Positions 17,785 to 27,637 of a stretch of DNA of 64,000 bases are shown here, one piece after another. The stretch lies in the NCBI RefSeq assembly GCF_003072625.1, contig NZ_CP027805.1:503501-567500 (forward strand), given 5' to 3'. The notes below the pieces were generated by a model. It was not told where the DNA came from. It was given only the letters and a program-made list of their open reading frames with translations, and ran no database searches. Within the stretch, counting starts at the first letter, position 1. The number at the start of each line of letters is the position of its first letter. A program made the position numbers and the translations under genes. Origin of the DNA: Limosilactobacillus reuteri (GTDB taxonomy: Bacteria; Bacillota; Bacilli; Lactobacillales; Lactobacillaceae).

Positions 17785-19166
17785 ATGGATATTTTAACAG
17801 AAATCGAGCAGAATTTGGTGAAATCAGGCAGTTTATTTGAAGCTGAACAGATTATTTTAAAAGGTGTATTGGAGTTAGGACAAGTAATCATGCAAAACTT
17901 TTTGGAAAGCTTAGATCGAAGCTTAAAGTCCCAAGCTCCAGCGAACTATCAAGTAATCAATAAACAGCCACGGACGCTTAATTTTATCTTTGGCCCGGTG
18001 ACTTTTCAACGACGGTATTATCAGGCTGGGACAAAGAAACGTGAATTTTACTTAGACCAACAATTAAAAATTAAACCACGTCGTCGTTTATCGCCACACT
18101 ACTTAATGATGATGGCTAAGATTGCCCAAACAACTACAATGCGCAATACTGCCGACATTTTGAACCTTGTATTTGACAGCGGAATTACTGCCGATTCGGT
18201 AATGCACGCCGTGCATGAGTTAGGAAATCAGGTAGCTAAACAAACTCAAGCAAAAGAACACCAAGCTACTCCTCGCCATATGCCTAAAAATTTAACTATT
18301 GAGGGTGATGCCTTTATGATTAAAGGTAAAAAAGAAGCAGGTCAGCTGACTCTTGTGCACCATTATCGGGTTTATGAGCGAGTAGCTAATCAAATCATTA
18401 ATCGGCATGACTTTCTCAGTGTTGGGCACCAAGGACGGCTTGAAGCACGACTAAGTGATTATTTAGACCGCCATTATAAGCTTGCCGGTCAAACGATCTT
18501 TTTGGCCAGTGACGCTGGCCAGGTTACGAACCAGCTAAGCTATTAAGTCTAGTTCCTCAAGGTGCACATGGTGAATACTTTCTCGACCGCTATCATTGTT
18601 TACAGAAAATTGAACATACTTTAGGCCGGCACAACGAATTAGCCATGCGAGCAATTAAAGCCGTTCGTCATCATGATCAAGCAGAGCTAACAATAATTTT
18701 AGATACTTATGAATCACAAAACCTAACGGAAAAACAAGCAGACGACCTAATGCGTTTAAGAAAGTATCTACAGCGAAATTGGCGGTATATCCTCTCACCA
18801 CAAATGCGTGGATTTAAGGATATTCATTTAATTGGTTCAGTCGAAAGTTCTCACCGGGCTTTTACTTACCGGATGAAGAAACAGGGCAAGTCATGGACTA
18901 AGCAGGGGGCTAAAGCCATGATTGGTTTAATTGAAGCCCGAATGAATGGTGAACTGCAAGCTAGTTTAAATACAATCCTAGAACAATTAACAGTTCTTCC
19001 TCGAGTGGCTCAAACCAGCCTATTACAGGAAATGCATATTCGAACTGGAGAGTTTCTAAGAAAGGCACCGACAAAGCCGTCAATTGGAGCAGTACAAGGA
19101 ATAATTCCGATTAACACGGTCACAAGTAGACCAATGGGACAACTTTTTAAGGCACTAACCCACTAA
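17785..19166 (+). pseudogene. ISLre2-family transposase, frameshifted
   Basis: A UPF0236/ISLre2-type transposase in two frames: an N-terminal part to 18546 and the rest, seen clearly from 18645 to 19166. The frames join at about 18517-18520, where DAG should be followed by PGYEPAKLLSLVPQGAHGEYFLDRYHC; a single base is missing in GGCCAGG. Restored length is about 460 residues, normal for the family. The start ATG at 17785 lies 32 bases after the end of IS3 copy 2. The element is doubly disabled, by the frameshift and by separation from its left end. Confidence 0.88.
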
Positions 19167-19281
19167 AACTGTATATTTAAAGGCTACCTATGAAAACTTG
19201 ACAGATACAATAAATTTCTGGATATTTTTCCTTTGCCCTATTTACGTTAAAATAAACTCTATTGAGGAAGTGAATTAAACG

Positions 19282-20301
19282 ATGAATAAATACGATTTAA
19301 CAATTACCAAATTACATCAAATGGTTAAAGAAGGGATTGTTCCGGGAGTTAGCTATGTGATTTTTGACCGTCAACATACGATTAAGGAAGTAACGGGGAT
19401 GGCTCAAGTGTACCCTGAGACTGAATTATTAAAACCTGGTATGCTCTATGATGTGGCCTCATTAACAAAAGTAATAGGGACAGTTCCAGTTATTGCTATG
19501 CTTATTCAAAAAGGAGCATTGTCTTTAGATGATCCGATAAAGAAGTATTTACCTGAATTTAATGATAACCGACCAACTATTCGAAATCTTCTTACCCATA
19601 CTTCTGGGATAGCTGGTTATATTCCACATCGTAATGAGTTAACTGCCTCTGAACTAAAGACGGCTTTTTTGACAAGAATGCAGGTGGAGGATAGTTTGAA
19701 CCATCAAATCAAATATGCGGATGTGAACTATTTGTATTTGGGATGGATTATTGAACGAATTTATAATCAGCCGGTTCAAAAGGTTATTACAGAACAGGTC
19801 CTTAAACCATTAAATATGCCAACTGCGACATTTAATCCTCATCCAGCTAACTGTGTACCAACAGAAGTACAAGAAAAACGTGGCTTGATTAGGGGAGAAA
19901 CTCATGATCCTAAGGGGTATATTTTAGGAGAAAGTTGTGGATGTGCAGGCCTCTTTGCATCGTTGAAAGATTTGGAGATTTTTAGTCATGCGCTTATTGA
20001 AAATAATTTAAATGGTCTTCTTACTTCTGAAACAATTGATCTTTTTTTTACAGATCAAACACGAATTCCTGGTCCGCATAGCCGCTCTCTGGGATGGAAA
20101 CTATTTCATGCTAAAGATCATCACCTTTTGATTAGCCATACTGGGTTTACGGGAACTTGGATGGTGTTAGATCGTCAAACTGACCAAGGCTTTATTGTAT
20201 TAACTAATCGTGTTCATCCAAGTGCCAAAAACCAAGAATTTTTAGCTGCTCGTGACCAACTTTTTGCAATTTATTTAACAGAAAAAGAAAAAACTTTGTG
20301 A
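19282..20301 (+). CDS. Serine hydrolase, beta-lactamase/PBP class C fold
   Basis: A 339-residue cytoplasm-located (no signal peptide) member of the class C beta-lactamase-like family, which includes esterases, D-aminopeptidases and penicillin-binding-protein relatives. Visible motifs are SLTK (SxxK nucleophile, about residue 60), YADVNY (YxN, about 147) and HTGFTG (KTG-like HTG box near 291). These fix the fold but not the substrate. ATG at 19282 follows GAGGAAGTG. It stands alone between the ISLre2 element and arcA, in the same direction as arcA, but arcA has its own promoter. Confidence 0.85.
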   Translation: MNKYDLTITKLHQMVKEGIVPGVSYVIFDRQHTIKEVTGMAQVYPETELLKPGMLYDVASLTKVIGTVPVIAMLIQKGALSLDDPIKKYLPEFNDNRPTIRNLLTHTSGIAGYIPHRNELTASELKTAFLTRMQVEDSLNHQIKYADVNYLYLGWIIERIYNQPVQKVITEQVLKPLNMPTATFNPHPANCVPTEVQEKRGLIRGETHDPKGYILGESCGCAGLFASLKDLEIFSHALIENNLNGLLTSETIDLFFTDQTRIPGPHSRSLGWKLFHAKDHHLLISHTGFTGTWMVLDRQTDQGFIVLTNRVHPSAKNQEFLAARDQLFAIYLTEKEKTL

Positions 20302-20321
20302 AATTTATATGCAATCAATTG

Positions 20322-20335
20322 AATAACCGCTTTCA
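20322..20335 (+). promoter_or_regulatory. cre-like site upstream of arcA
   Basis: AATAACCGCTTTCA fits the catabolite-responsive element TGnAAnCGnTnnCA except for the first two bases. It lies 103 bases before the arcA -35. Confidence 0.45.
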
Positions 20336-20437
20336 CAGAATATGCACTTTAGGGGTAAAAAATGTATAAAAACTGTTGAATAATTTATATTAATAACTTC
20401 TTTTTATATAATTCACTAAATATTGATTTGACAGCAT

Positions 20438-20466
20438 TTGACAACGTTTACATAAACTAATATGAT
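20438..20466 (+). promoter_or_regulatory. arcA promoter with overlapping cre site
   Basis: TTGACA (20438-20443) and TATGAT (20461-20466) with 17-base spacing. TGACAACGTTTACA at 20439-20452 matches the cre consensus at all but one fixed position and covers the -35 and half the spacer, so CcpA binding would block polymerase. This predicts glucose repression of arginine deiminase. Confidence 0.8.
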
Positions 20467-20509
20467 GTAGTTGTAGTCAAGTGATGCTTCAAAAAAGGAG
20501 TGATATTGT

Positions 20510-21742
20510 ATGCAAAGTCCAATTCATGTTACATCAGAAATTGGGAAGCTTAAGACAGTTATGTTGCATCGACCAGGTAAGGAAATCGAAAATGTTTATC
20601 CTGAAATTCTTCACCGGATGCTTGTAGATGATATTCCATACTTACCGATCGCTCAAGAAGAACATGACCTTTTTGCGCAAACATTACGTGATAACGGCGC
20701 AGAAGTCTTGTATCTTGAAGATTTATTAACAGACGCACTGGCAGATGATAATATCAAAGATGAATTCCTTGAAAAGATCATCGCTGAATCTGGTTATGCT
20801 GCTGGAGCAATCCATGACGGCTTAAAGGAATTCTTGCTTAGTTTCAGTACTAAGGATATGGTTAACAAGATTATTGCTGGTGTACGTAAAGATGAAATTA
20901 AAACAAAGTATGCTTCGCTTGCCGAATTAGCAGAAGATAAGGATTACCCATTCTATATGGATCCAATGCCCAATGCATACTTTACGCGTGACCAACAGGC
21001 ATGTATCGGGGATGGAATTACTATTAATCACATGACCTTTAAGGCACGTCAACGCGAATCTCTCTTTACTGAGTACATCATTAAGCACAATAAGCGTTTT
21101 GCTGACAAGGGTGTTGAAGTATGGCGAAACCGTTATCCTGAAGGCCGGATTGAAGGTGGAGATGAATTAGTTCTCAGCGATCATGTATTAGCAATTGGTA
21201 TTTCTCAACGAACATCTGCAAAGGCTATTACAGAATTAGCTGAAAGTCTCTTTGAAAAGTCTGATTATGATACAGTAATTGCTATCCATATTCCTCACAA
21301 TCACGCAATGATGCACCTTGATACTGTGTTTACAATGATTAACTATGATCAATTTACAGTTCATCCAGCAATCTTACGTGATGGTGGACATGTTGATGCA
21401 TACATTATGCACCCAGGTAATAATGGTGAAATTTCAATTACTCATGAAACAAATCTTAAAGAAATTTTGAAGAAGGCACTTGATAAGCCGGAAATTGATT
21501 TAATTCCTACTGGTGGCGGTGACCCAATTATTGCCCCACGTGAACAGTGGAATGACGGTTCTAACACGCTAGCAATTGCCCCTGGTGTAGTTGTAACTTA
21601 TGATCGGAACTATGTCTCAAACGATTTGCTGCGTAAGCATGGTATTCTCGTTCACGAGGTTCGTTCAAGCGAATTATCACGGGGTCGTGGTGGTCCACGG
21701 TGCATGTCATGTCCAATTGTTCGTGAAGATCTCAAGAAATAA
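20510..21742 (+). CDS. arcA: Arginine deiminase
   Basis: Hydrolyses arginine to citrulline and ammonia, the first step of the arginine deiminase pathway. All 410 residues of a standard ArcA are present, including [19 protein letters not shown], the HLDTVFTM active-site segment and the C-terminal GGPRCMSCP with the catalytic Cys at 398. ATG at 20510 follows AAGGAG. It is the first gene before argR and two antiporter genes but ends in its own terminator. arcC lies at the other end of this region and arcB is not in the window. Confidence 0.97.
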
Positions 21743-21753
21743 ATAAGATAATG

Positions 21754-21808
21754 AAAGCAGCAAATTTATCTGAGTAATCTAGAAAGGGTATAATTTTGCT
21801 GCTTTTTC
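21754..21808 (+). terminator. Terminator after arcA
   Basis: AAAGCAGCAAA pairs with TTTTGCTGCTTT across a loop of about 25 bases, followed by T residues. Confidence 0.7.
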
Positions 21809-21852
21809 TTGTATCATTTTAGTGTAATTAACATGATAAGAGGGGAACACGA

Positions 21853-22314
21853 ATGGATCGAAAGGCAAGAAGAAAATATATTGAACAAGTGGTTAATGAT
21901 CGTAAAATTGAAACACAAGAAGAATTGCTTAAGTTGTTAACTGAGGCGGGTTTCGAAACAACACAAGCAACAATTTCAAGAGATATTCATGCATTAAATA
22001 TCGTTAAAGCCAATGATGGCGATGGTCATACCCACTATGTTCAACTCCATGTGACACCCGAACATAATTTTGAACGATTATACCAAGGAATTCATGATAA
22101 TGTGCGGACAATTGAAACTGTTCAATTTATGAACGTAATCAAAACTGCACTAAATTCTAGTTATGCGACGATTTTGGCTGGAATGTTTGATGAACTTGAT
22201 ATTCCGGAAGTTGTGGGCACACTTGCTGGAAATGACACCTTGATTATCATTAGTAAAGATAATGATGATGCTAAAATGGTTTATGACTTAATCATTCAAC
22301 ACATGCATTCATAA
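21853..22314 (+). CDS. argR: ArgR-family arginine-responsive regulator
   Basis: A 153-residue transcription factor with the usual ArgR layout: an N-terminal winged helix (residues 1-70; ETTQATISRDIHALNIVK recognition region) and a C-terminal arginine-binding/hexamerisation domain with GTLAGNDTLIIISKD. Placed between arcA and the arginine/ornithine antiporter genes, it probably activates or tunes the catabolic genes with arginine as co-factor. A second, biosynthetic ArgR may exist elsewhere; which role this one has cannot be settled from sequence. ATG follows GAGGGGAA. The next gene starts 20 bases after its stop. Confidence 0.9.
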   Translation: MDRKARRKYIEQVVNDRKIETQEELLKLLTEAGFETTQATISRDIHALNIVKANDGDGHTHYVQLHVTPEHNFERLYQGIHDNVRTIETVQFMNVIKTALNSSYATILAGMFDELDIPEVVGTLAGNDTLIIISKDNDDAKMVYDLIIQHMHS

Positions 22315-22334
22315 ACTGCATAGGAGGGATATTT

Positions 22335-23756
22335 ATGGATGAACAAAAGAAGGGTATTGGTAGAGGCGAATTGATCGCCTTAATTGTAAGTTCATGTATC
22401 GGTACCGGAATATTTGGTATTACTAGTGATGTAGCGGCGGCGGCGGCACCAGGTCCTGCCCTGTTAGCTTGGATTTTTGTTGGAATTGGTTTTTTGATGT
22501 TAGTTCTCTCGCTAAATAATTTATCTGAAAAGCGACCAGATCTTACTTCAGGGATTTTCTCATATGCTGGTGCCGGTTTTGGGCCATTAGGTGAATTTAT
22601 TTCTGGATGGTCTTACTGGTTATCCGCATGGCTGGGAAATATTGCTTTTGCCACCATGTTGATGAGTTCAATTGGAACGTTCTTCCCAACCTTTAAAGGT
22701 GGTCAAAATTTACCATCGATTATTATTGCCATCATCTTCTGTTGGCTATTAACAATCTTAGTTAACAATGGTGTTGAAAGTGCATCTTTTGTTAATATGA
22801 TTGGAACAATCTGCAAGGTTTTACCATTAGTTATCTTTATTATTATGATGGTTGTTTGCTTCAAGGCTGGGATGTTCACAGCAGATTTCTGGGGCCGGGT
22901 TGCCAATAATGCTTCTCACGGCACTACAACTGGGTCTGTTTGGGAACAAATGAAAGGTACCCTAATGACCTTAATTTGGGTATTTATTGGTGTTGAAGGT
23001 GCTTCTGTTATGGCAAGTCGGGCAAAGTCCCTTACAGCCGCTCGTGAAGCTTCTCTCATCAGTTTTGGCCTTTTAGTAGTTATCTATGTATTAATTTCAA
23101 TTTTACCTTATGGTGCATTAACTCGGGCAGAATTAGCTGGAATGGGTCAACCAGCTATCGGTCATGTTCTTCAAGCAACAGTTGGTAGTTGGGGTTCAAT
23201 TTTGATTAATGTTGGTTTGATTATTTCAACAATTGTTTCCTGGCTTTCTTGGACAATGCTTCCAGCCGAAACAACAATGTTAGTTGCTGATGATAAGGCA
23301 ATGCCAAAAATCTGGGGAAAGGTTAATGCTAAAAAAGCACCAACTGCTTCCTTGATGATTACAGCGGTATTGCAAACAATCTTCTTGTTCTCATTGCTTT
23401 TCACTGATAAAGCCTATGAATTCGCATATTCCTTATGTAGTGCAGCAATTTTATTCTCATACTTATTTGTTGGACTTTACCAAATGAAATACAGTTCTGC
23501 ACACCAAGAATGGGGACAATTTACAATTGGTTTGCTCTCTGCTGCATTCATGTTCGCATGTATGTTCCTTGCTGGATGGCAAGAAGTATTACTAGTTTCA
23601 ATTAGTTTTATTCCTGGATTCTACATTTACTACTTAGCATGTAAAGAAAATGATCGTAAAGTTACAACTGCTGAAAAGTGGACAATGGCGTTTATCTTAA
23701 TCTTAAGTATCATTGCAATTTGGCTTGCTGCTAATGGAACTATTGCCATTGGCTAG
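22335..23756 (+). CDS. arcD: Arginine/ornithine antiporter, APC superfamily
   Basis: A 473-residue membrane protein with about 12 to 14 helices. The N-terminal SSCIGTGIFGI is the APC substrate-backbone motif, and the overall sequence is like lactobacillus ArcD, which exchanges external arginine for internal ornithine without energy cost. It follows argR by 20 bases with AGGAGGG before its ATG and is probably co-transcribed with argR. A second permease of the same superfamily follows 57 bases later. Confidence 0.88.
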   Translation: MDEQKKGIGRGELIALIVSSCIGTGIFGITSDVAAAAAPGPALLAWIFVGIGFLMLVLSLNNLSEKRPDLTSGIFSYAGAGFGPLGEFISGWSYWLSAWLGNIAFATMLMSSIGTFFPTFKGGQNLPSIIIAIIFCWLLTILVNNGVESASFVNMIGTICKVLPLVIFIIMMVVCFKAGMFTADFWGRVANNASHGTTTGSVWEQMKGTLMTLIWVFIGVEGASVMASRAKSLTAAREASLISFGLLVVIYVLISILPYGALTRAELAGMGQPAIGHVLQATVGSWGSILINVGLIISTIVSWLSWTMLPAETTMLVADDKAMPKIWGKVNAKKAPTASLMITAVLQTIFLFSLLFTDKAYEFAYSLCSAAILFSYLFVGLYQMKYSSAHQEWGQFTIGLLSAAFMFACMFLAGWQEVLLVSISFIPGFYIYYLACKENDRKVTTAEKWTMAFILILSIIAIWLAANGTIAIG

Positions 23757-23813
23757 GTAAATAATGTATAATTATTCCACATTTTAAGAATATTTATAAG
23801 TGAGGTGATTAAG

Positions 23814-25211
23814 GTGAAGGAAAAGAAATTGAATCTCTTCCTCTTAGTCACCTTAATTGTAGGAACGATTATTGGTGGTGGGATTTTTAATAGTCCGACC
23901 GACTTAATTTTGAAAGCAAATCCAATGGCTGCATTAATTGCCTGGCTAATTGGTGGCTTCGGAATTTTGATGTTAGTATTAGTCTTTTATAAGCTTTCTG
24001 TTATCAAGCCGGAGATGAACGGTGGAATTTATACTTATGCAAAGGAAGGCTTTGGCAACTATATTGGTTTTAATTCCTTTTGGGGATATTGGATGGGAGC
24101 AGTCTTTGGCAACATTGCCTTTATCTCGCTTTTCTTTAAGACCTTAAATAGTATGCTCGGGACGCATCAACTTTCGCCGTTAATGTGTTTTATCGGAGGT
24201 TCGATTATTCTGTGGGGATACACTGCGATTACATGGTTTGGTGTTCGTGAGGCAAGTATCCTCAATGCCGTCATTACGATTATTAAGATTTTACCGCTTT
24301 TATTAGTTGTTATTGTTGGTGTCTTTGCATTTCAGCCGCATATTTTTAATGTTCCTGATTGGACAAGCATTCTTGATGTTAATCAAACGCATGTCCCATT
24401 TAAAGACCAGATTAGTGACGCGATGAGTACTATTGTGTGGTGTTTTGTGGGGATTGAAGCAGCTGTTTCAATGTCACGTCGGGCAAAACAGCCACGTGAT
24501 GTGGGATTAGCAACGATTATTAGCTTTGTAATTGTATTGGTCCTCTATATTTCAATCTCTATTATTCCAATGGGAATTCTACCTGCTAAAGAACTTAGCC
24601 AGACTTCAGTTCCACTGGCAGCAGCGCTTAGTCATACAGCATTAGGAATAGTGGGCAGTCTTATTATTAAAATTGGCTTACTGATTTCTCTATTAGGAGC
24701 ATTATTGAGTTGGTTTATGATTGGACCAGAAATTGCATACGTAACCAGTTATGATCGGGATATGCCGCGAGCATTTAAACTTGTTAACCGCCATGGTGTT
24801 CCTGGTTTTGCACTAATTGTATATACAATTATTATGCAAATATGCTTACTCGTTTTACTGCTTCCGCAACTTCAAATGGCCTACACAATTGCCTATACTT
24901 TGGCTGCGACAATGACACTAGTTGCTTACTTGCTCTCTGCGTTATATGGGTTGAAGTTAGCAATTAGCGAAAAAATGGGCCTTGGCTTTAAGCTTATTGC
25001 TACGTTAGCTTCTCTTTATTCTGTCTATATGTTAGTTGCTTCGGGACTTGAATATGTATTTGCGAGTGCGATTATTTTTGCCTTAGGAATACCGTTATTT
25101 GCCGGGGCTCCTAATAAGATGAGCAAGAAAGAAAAGTGGTTAGCAACAGTTATCGCCTTAGCAGCTGTGATTGCGCTTATGCTGATTATTACTGGAAATA
25201 TTAATTTTTAA
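23814..25211 (+). CDS. APC-family basic amino acid antiporter, second copy
   Basis: A 465-residue APC permease homologous to but clearly diverged from the preceding ArcD (VGTIIGGGIFNSP in the first helix, WCFVGIEAAVSMSRRAK in the middle loop). Likely substrates are arginine/ornithine or a related basic amino acid or polyamine pair. The GTG at 23814 is chosen because GAGGTGAT lies 6 bases upstream; the GTG at 23805 is part of that site. It ends in a strong terminator that closes the arginine region. Confidence 0.82.
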   Translation: MKEKKLNLFLLVTLIVGTIIGGGIFNSPTDLILKANPMAALIAWLIGGFGILMLVLVFYKLSVIKPEMNGGIYTYAKEGFGNYIGFNSFWGYWMGAVFGNIAFISLFFKTLNSMLGTHQLSPLMCFIGGSIILWGYTAITWFGVREASILNAVITIIKILPLLLVVIVGVFAFQPHIFNVPDWTSILDVNQTHVPFKDQISDAMSTIVWCFVGIEAAVSMSRRAKQPRDVGLATIISFVIVLVLYISISIIPMGILPAKELSQTSVPLAAALSHTALGIVGSLIIKIGLLISLLGALLSWFMIGPEIAYVTSYDRDMPRAFKLVNRHGVPGFALIVYTIIMQICLLVLLLPQLQMAYTIAYTLAATMTLVAYLLSALYGLKLAISEKMGLGFKLIATLASLYSVYMLVASGLEYVFASAIIFALGIPLFAGAPNKMSKKEKWLATVIALAAVIALMLIITGNINF

Positions 25212-25216
25212 AATAT

Positions 25217-25270
25217 AAAAGGGATGAGGTTAGAAGGAATTTTTACTTTCCTTCAATCTCATCCCTTTTT
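25217..25270. terminator. Terminator at the end of the arc region, bidirectional
   Basis: AAAAGGGATGAG pairs with CTCATCCCTTTT with further pairing inside (GAAGGAA/TTCCTTC), T-rich on both sides. It separates the plus-strand permease from the minus-strand MurT/GatD group. Confidence 0.88.
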
Positions 25271-25275
25271 GTGTT

Positions 25276-25577
25276 CTAATTTTCGCTAGTCATCTTACTT
25301 TTCATGTTATCCATTCGCCAGACGACATAGGTTTCAATCAATGTAATTAGGCTTCCCATAAAATCGTGAAATTCGATGAAGTAAGAAATAGTAAGATGAT
25401 TAGGATCCAAGATATCCAGTTCCAACGACGCTCCAGACGGATAACTTTGGCAAAGCGTGGTGGGATTCTAGTTGGATTTTGGATGGCTAGTGCTTGTAGT
25501 TGGGAGAAAAGACGGACTTCCCAAAAACTTTCCAGCAAAAAAATAATGGTAAATACAAATGTTATGGTTTGATTCAC
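25276..25577 (-). pseudogene. Small two-helix membrane protein, frameshifted
   Basis: Third gene of the murT-gatD group. The GTG at 25577, 15 bases after gatD and behind AAGGTG, opens a frame of 76 residues with two hydrophobic helices (about 4-18 and 53-66) and stops at 25347. A second frame continues without break through SYFIEFHDFMGSLITLIETY to a stop at 25276, reading as natural protein. The junction lies near 25380-25395. A single-base slip there would give one protein of about 100 residues. Function unknown; position suggests a link to cell-wall synthesis. It could be a sequencing error rather than a true lesion. Confidence 0.6.
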
Positions 25578-25592
25578 TGTTTGTCACCTTAA

Positions 25593-26300
25593 TTAAAATG
25601 TAGGTTTAATTTTTAGGGCTTTTTGACTGCTTAAGTCGGCATCAGGGTATTTATACTCAAGAGCTGCTAAAAGAATCTTTTTAGCAATCTCACCATTTCT
25701 TGTAAGAATGGGACCGTGGAAATAAGAGCAATAAGTGTTTTTATAGATTGCTCCTTCGGTATGATCTTCACCGTTATTTCCATTACCAGAAATTACTTTA
25801 CCAAGTGGACGCTCACCTTTTCCTAAGAATGTGCGGCCGTTGTGATTTTCAAAGCCATGGTACTCTTGATTGCTTTCTTCATTTTTGATGGTAATATCCC
25901 CAATGAACCGGTGATTGTCTTGACTTAAAGTATAGTGATCAAGGATTCCAAGTCCCGGAATCTTCTCGCCATCAGCACCAATATAGTAGTGACCAAGAAG
26001 CTGGTATCCTCCACAAATAGCAAGAAGCGGTTTGCCATCGTTAATAAATTGGTCAATCCCCGCTTTTTTGTTTGGAAGATCTTTGGAAACGACAAGTTGT
26101 TCGTAATCTTGACCACCGCCAAAAAGAGCTAAGTCAAAATCTTGCGGATTAAAGTCGTTGTCGATACTAATGACTTTGACATCAATATCGGCATCCATCT
26201 GTTTAGCGTAATATTGAAGGGCAATAATATTACCGACATCACTGTAAGTATTTAATAAATCGCCGTAGAGGTGGGCGAGGTGTAAGTGATATTTTGCCAT
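25593..26300 (-). CDS. gatD: Lipid II isoglutaminyl synthase, glutaminase subunit
   Basis: With MurT, amidates the alpha-carboxyl of D-Glu in lipid II to D-isoglutamine; GatD supplies ammonia from glutamine at the cytoplasmic face. The 235-residue protein has the class I amidotransferase (CobB/CobQ-like) core with the nucleophile in LLAICGGYQL (Cys96) and the catalytic His in SYFHGPIL. Its ATG overlaps the murT stop by one base, typical of the stoichiometric pair. Amidation is usually needed for efficient cross-linking in this group of bacteria. Confidence 0.92.
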   Translation of the reverse strand: MAKYHLHLAHLYGDLLNTYSDVGNIIALQYYAKQMDADIDVKVISIDNDFNPQDFDLALFGGGQDYEQLVVSKDLPNKKAGIDQFINDGKPLLAICGGYQLLGHYYIGADGEKIPGLGILDHYTLSQDNHRFIGDITIKNEESNQEYHGFENHNGRTFLGKGERPLGKVISGNGNNGEDHTEGAIYKNTYCSYFHGPILTRNGEIAKKILLAALEYKYPDADLSSQKALKIKPTF

Positions 26301-27637
26301 TAGTCCATTCCTCCTTTAATATAACCTTTTTCTGCTAGTTGTTTCCGCAATTGCAGAACGGCTGTATAGGTTGCCAGAATATAGACATGTTCAGTCGGCA
26401 TTTCTTTGATCTTATCAATTACCTGGGTAAGGTCTGGTTCATGCCACATATCTTTTACTCCAGCCATTGTTAATCTGGTGGTAATATCTTTATAGCGTTC
26501 TCCCCCAGTCATGTATTGCGGAATTTGATGGTGGGTAAGTTTTTCAAAGTCACCGTCCCAGATCCAACTAGTGTCAATTCCATCAGCATAGTTAGCGTTT
26601 AGCAAGAAAGCAAAACTAAATGGCTTGTCATCCGTCTCAATCATATCTAAAACCTGATTAAGGCCAACTGGATTTTTGACTAAGATCAAAGTAACCTGTT
26701 TTCCGTCGATGTTAATAACTTCTTGACGACCAAATACTCGTTCATCTGATTCAAAAGCACCTTTAATTTGTGCTTGGCTCACTCCGAGAAAACGGCCAAG
26801 AGAGTAAGCGGCGAGAGCATTATAAATATTGTATAGACCACCAATTCCGATGGTGTATTTTTGCCCATCAATTTCAAAAGTGGAATGTGTTGGAGTAAGT
26901 TTGTCAATTTTAGTAACAGCATACGTTAATTCTGGCCGATGGAAACCACAATTTGGACAGAAGTAGTTACCTAAACCTGCATAAGTTCGCATCCGATATT
27001 TTAGAATATGCTGACATTTAGGACAAAGGAGGCCATCAGTATTAGCTGGGGCATTAAAAGGTTCTTTTTCTTCATGGTTAAAACCATAATAGATGATTGG
27101 GTTAGGCAAATCTTTACTGTTAAAGAGTTGTTCATCCCCGTTAGCAATGATGGTTGCTTTTGGTGCTAGTTTAACACCCTTTAAGATCTTATTATAAGTG
27201 GTGTAAATTTCACCATAACGATCCATTTGATCACGGAAAATGTTGGTGAAGACAAAAGTGATTGGTGTGATGTATTTGCATACTTTAACTACATTTGCTT
27301 CATCGACTTCGAGGACGGCCAGGCCCTTTTTCTTTGGACGGGGAGCTGTAATAAAGGTAGTTACGATTCCCTGTTCCATGTTAGAACCAGTCGGATTAGT
27401 AAGAACTTGGTCATACTTTTCCCGCAAAACTCGTACGCTTAATGCAGTGGTTAATGTTTTTCCATTAGTCCCTGTTACAATAACAAGGTCGTACTTTTTG
27501 CTAAAGGCTTGGAGAATATTTGGATCAAGCTTTAAGGTTAGTTTTCCTGGAAGAGAACTTCCTCCGTTCATAAAAGTATGGAGGAACCAATAGCTTGACC
27601 GCCCGGCAAATTCGGCAAATGAACTTCGAACTGTCAT
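26300..27637 (-). CDS. murT: Lipid II isoglutaminyl synthase, Mur-ligase-like subunit
   Basis: ATP-dependent partner of GatD. The 445 residues include the Mur-ligase P-loop VTGTNGKTLTT (near 54-64), the central domain with a zinc-ribbon insertion CPKCQH...CPNCG that marks MurT, and the C-terminal DUF1727 domain. The start ATG at 27637 follows AAAGGAAT. It shares one base with gatD. The pair is transcribed divergently from tdk with about 230 bases between. Confidence 0.92.
   Translation of the reverse strand: MTVRSSFAEFAGRSSYWFLHTFMNGGSSLPGKLTLKLDPNILQAFSKKYDLVIVTGTNGKTLTTALSVRVLREKYDQVLTNPTGSNMEQGIVTTFITAPRPKKKGLAVLEVDEANVVKVCKYITPITFVFTNIFRDQMDRYGEIYTTYNKILKGVKLAPKATIIANGDEQLFNSKDLPNPIIYYGFNHEEKEPFNAPANTDGLLCPKCQHILKYRMRTYAGLGNYFCPNCGFHRPELTYAVTKIDKLTPTHSTFEIDGQKYTIGIGGLYNIYNALAAYSLGRFLGVSQAQIKGAFESDERVFGRQEVINIDGKQVTLILVKNPVGLNQVLDMIETDDKPFSFAFLLNANYADGIDTSWIWDGDFEKLTHHQIPQYMTGGERYKDITTRLTMAGVKDMWHEPDLTQVIDKIKEMPTEHVYILATYTAVLQLRKQLAEKGYIKGGMD

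Larger units (their letters stand above)
15974..19196 (+). mobile_element. ISLre2-family element, interrupted by IS3 copy 2
   Basis: The ends carry inverted TTTTCATAGGT motifs (about 15975-15985 and the complement at 19185-19195). Without the nested 1,673-bp IS3 copy and its 3-bp duplication the element would be about 1.55 kb, normal for ISLre2. The left non-coding end is split from the transposase by the IS3 insertion. Exact ends and target duplication could not be fixed by eye. Confidence 0.75.
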
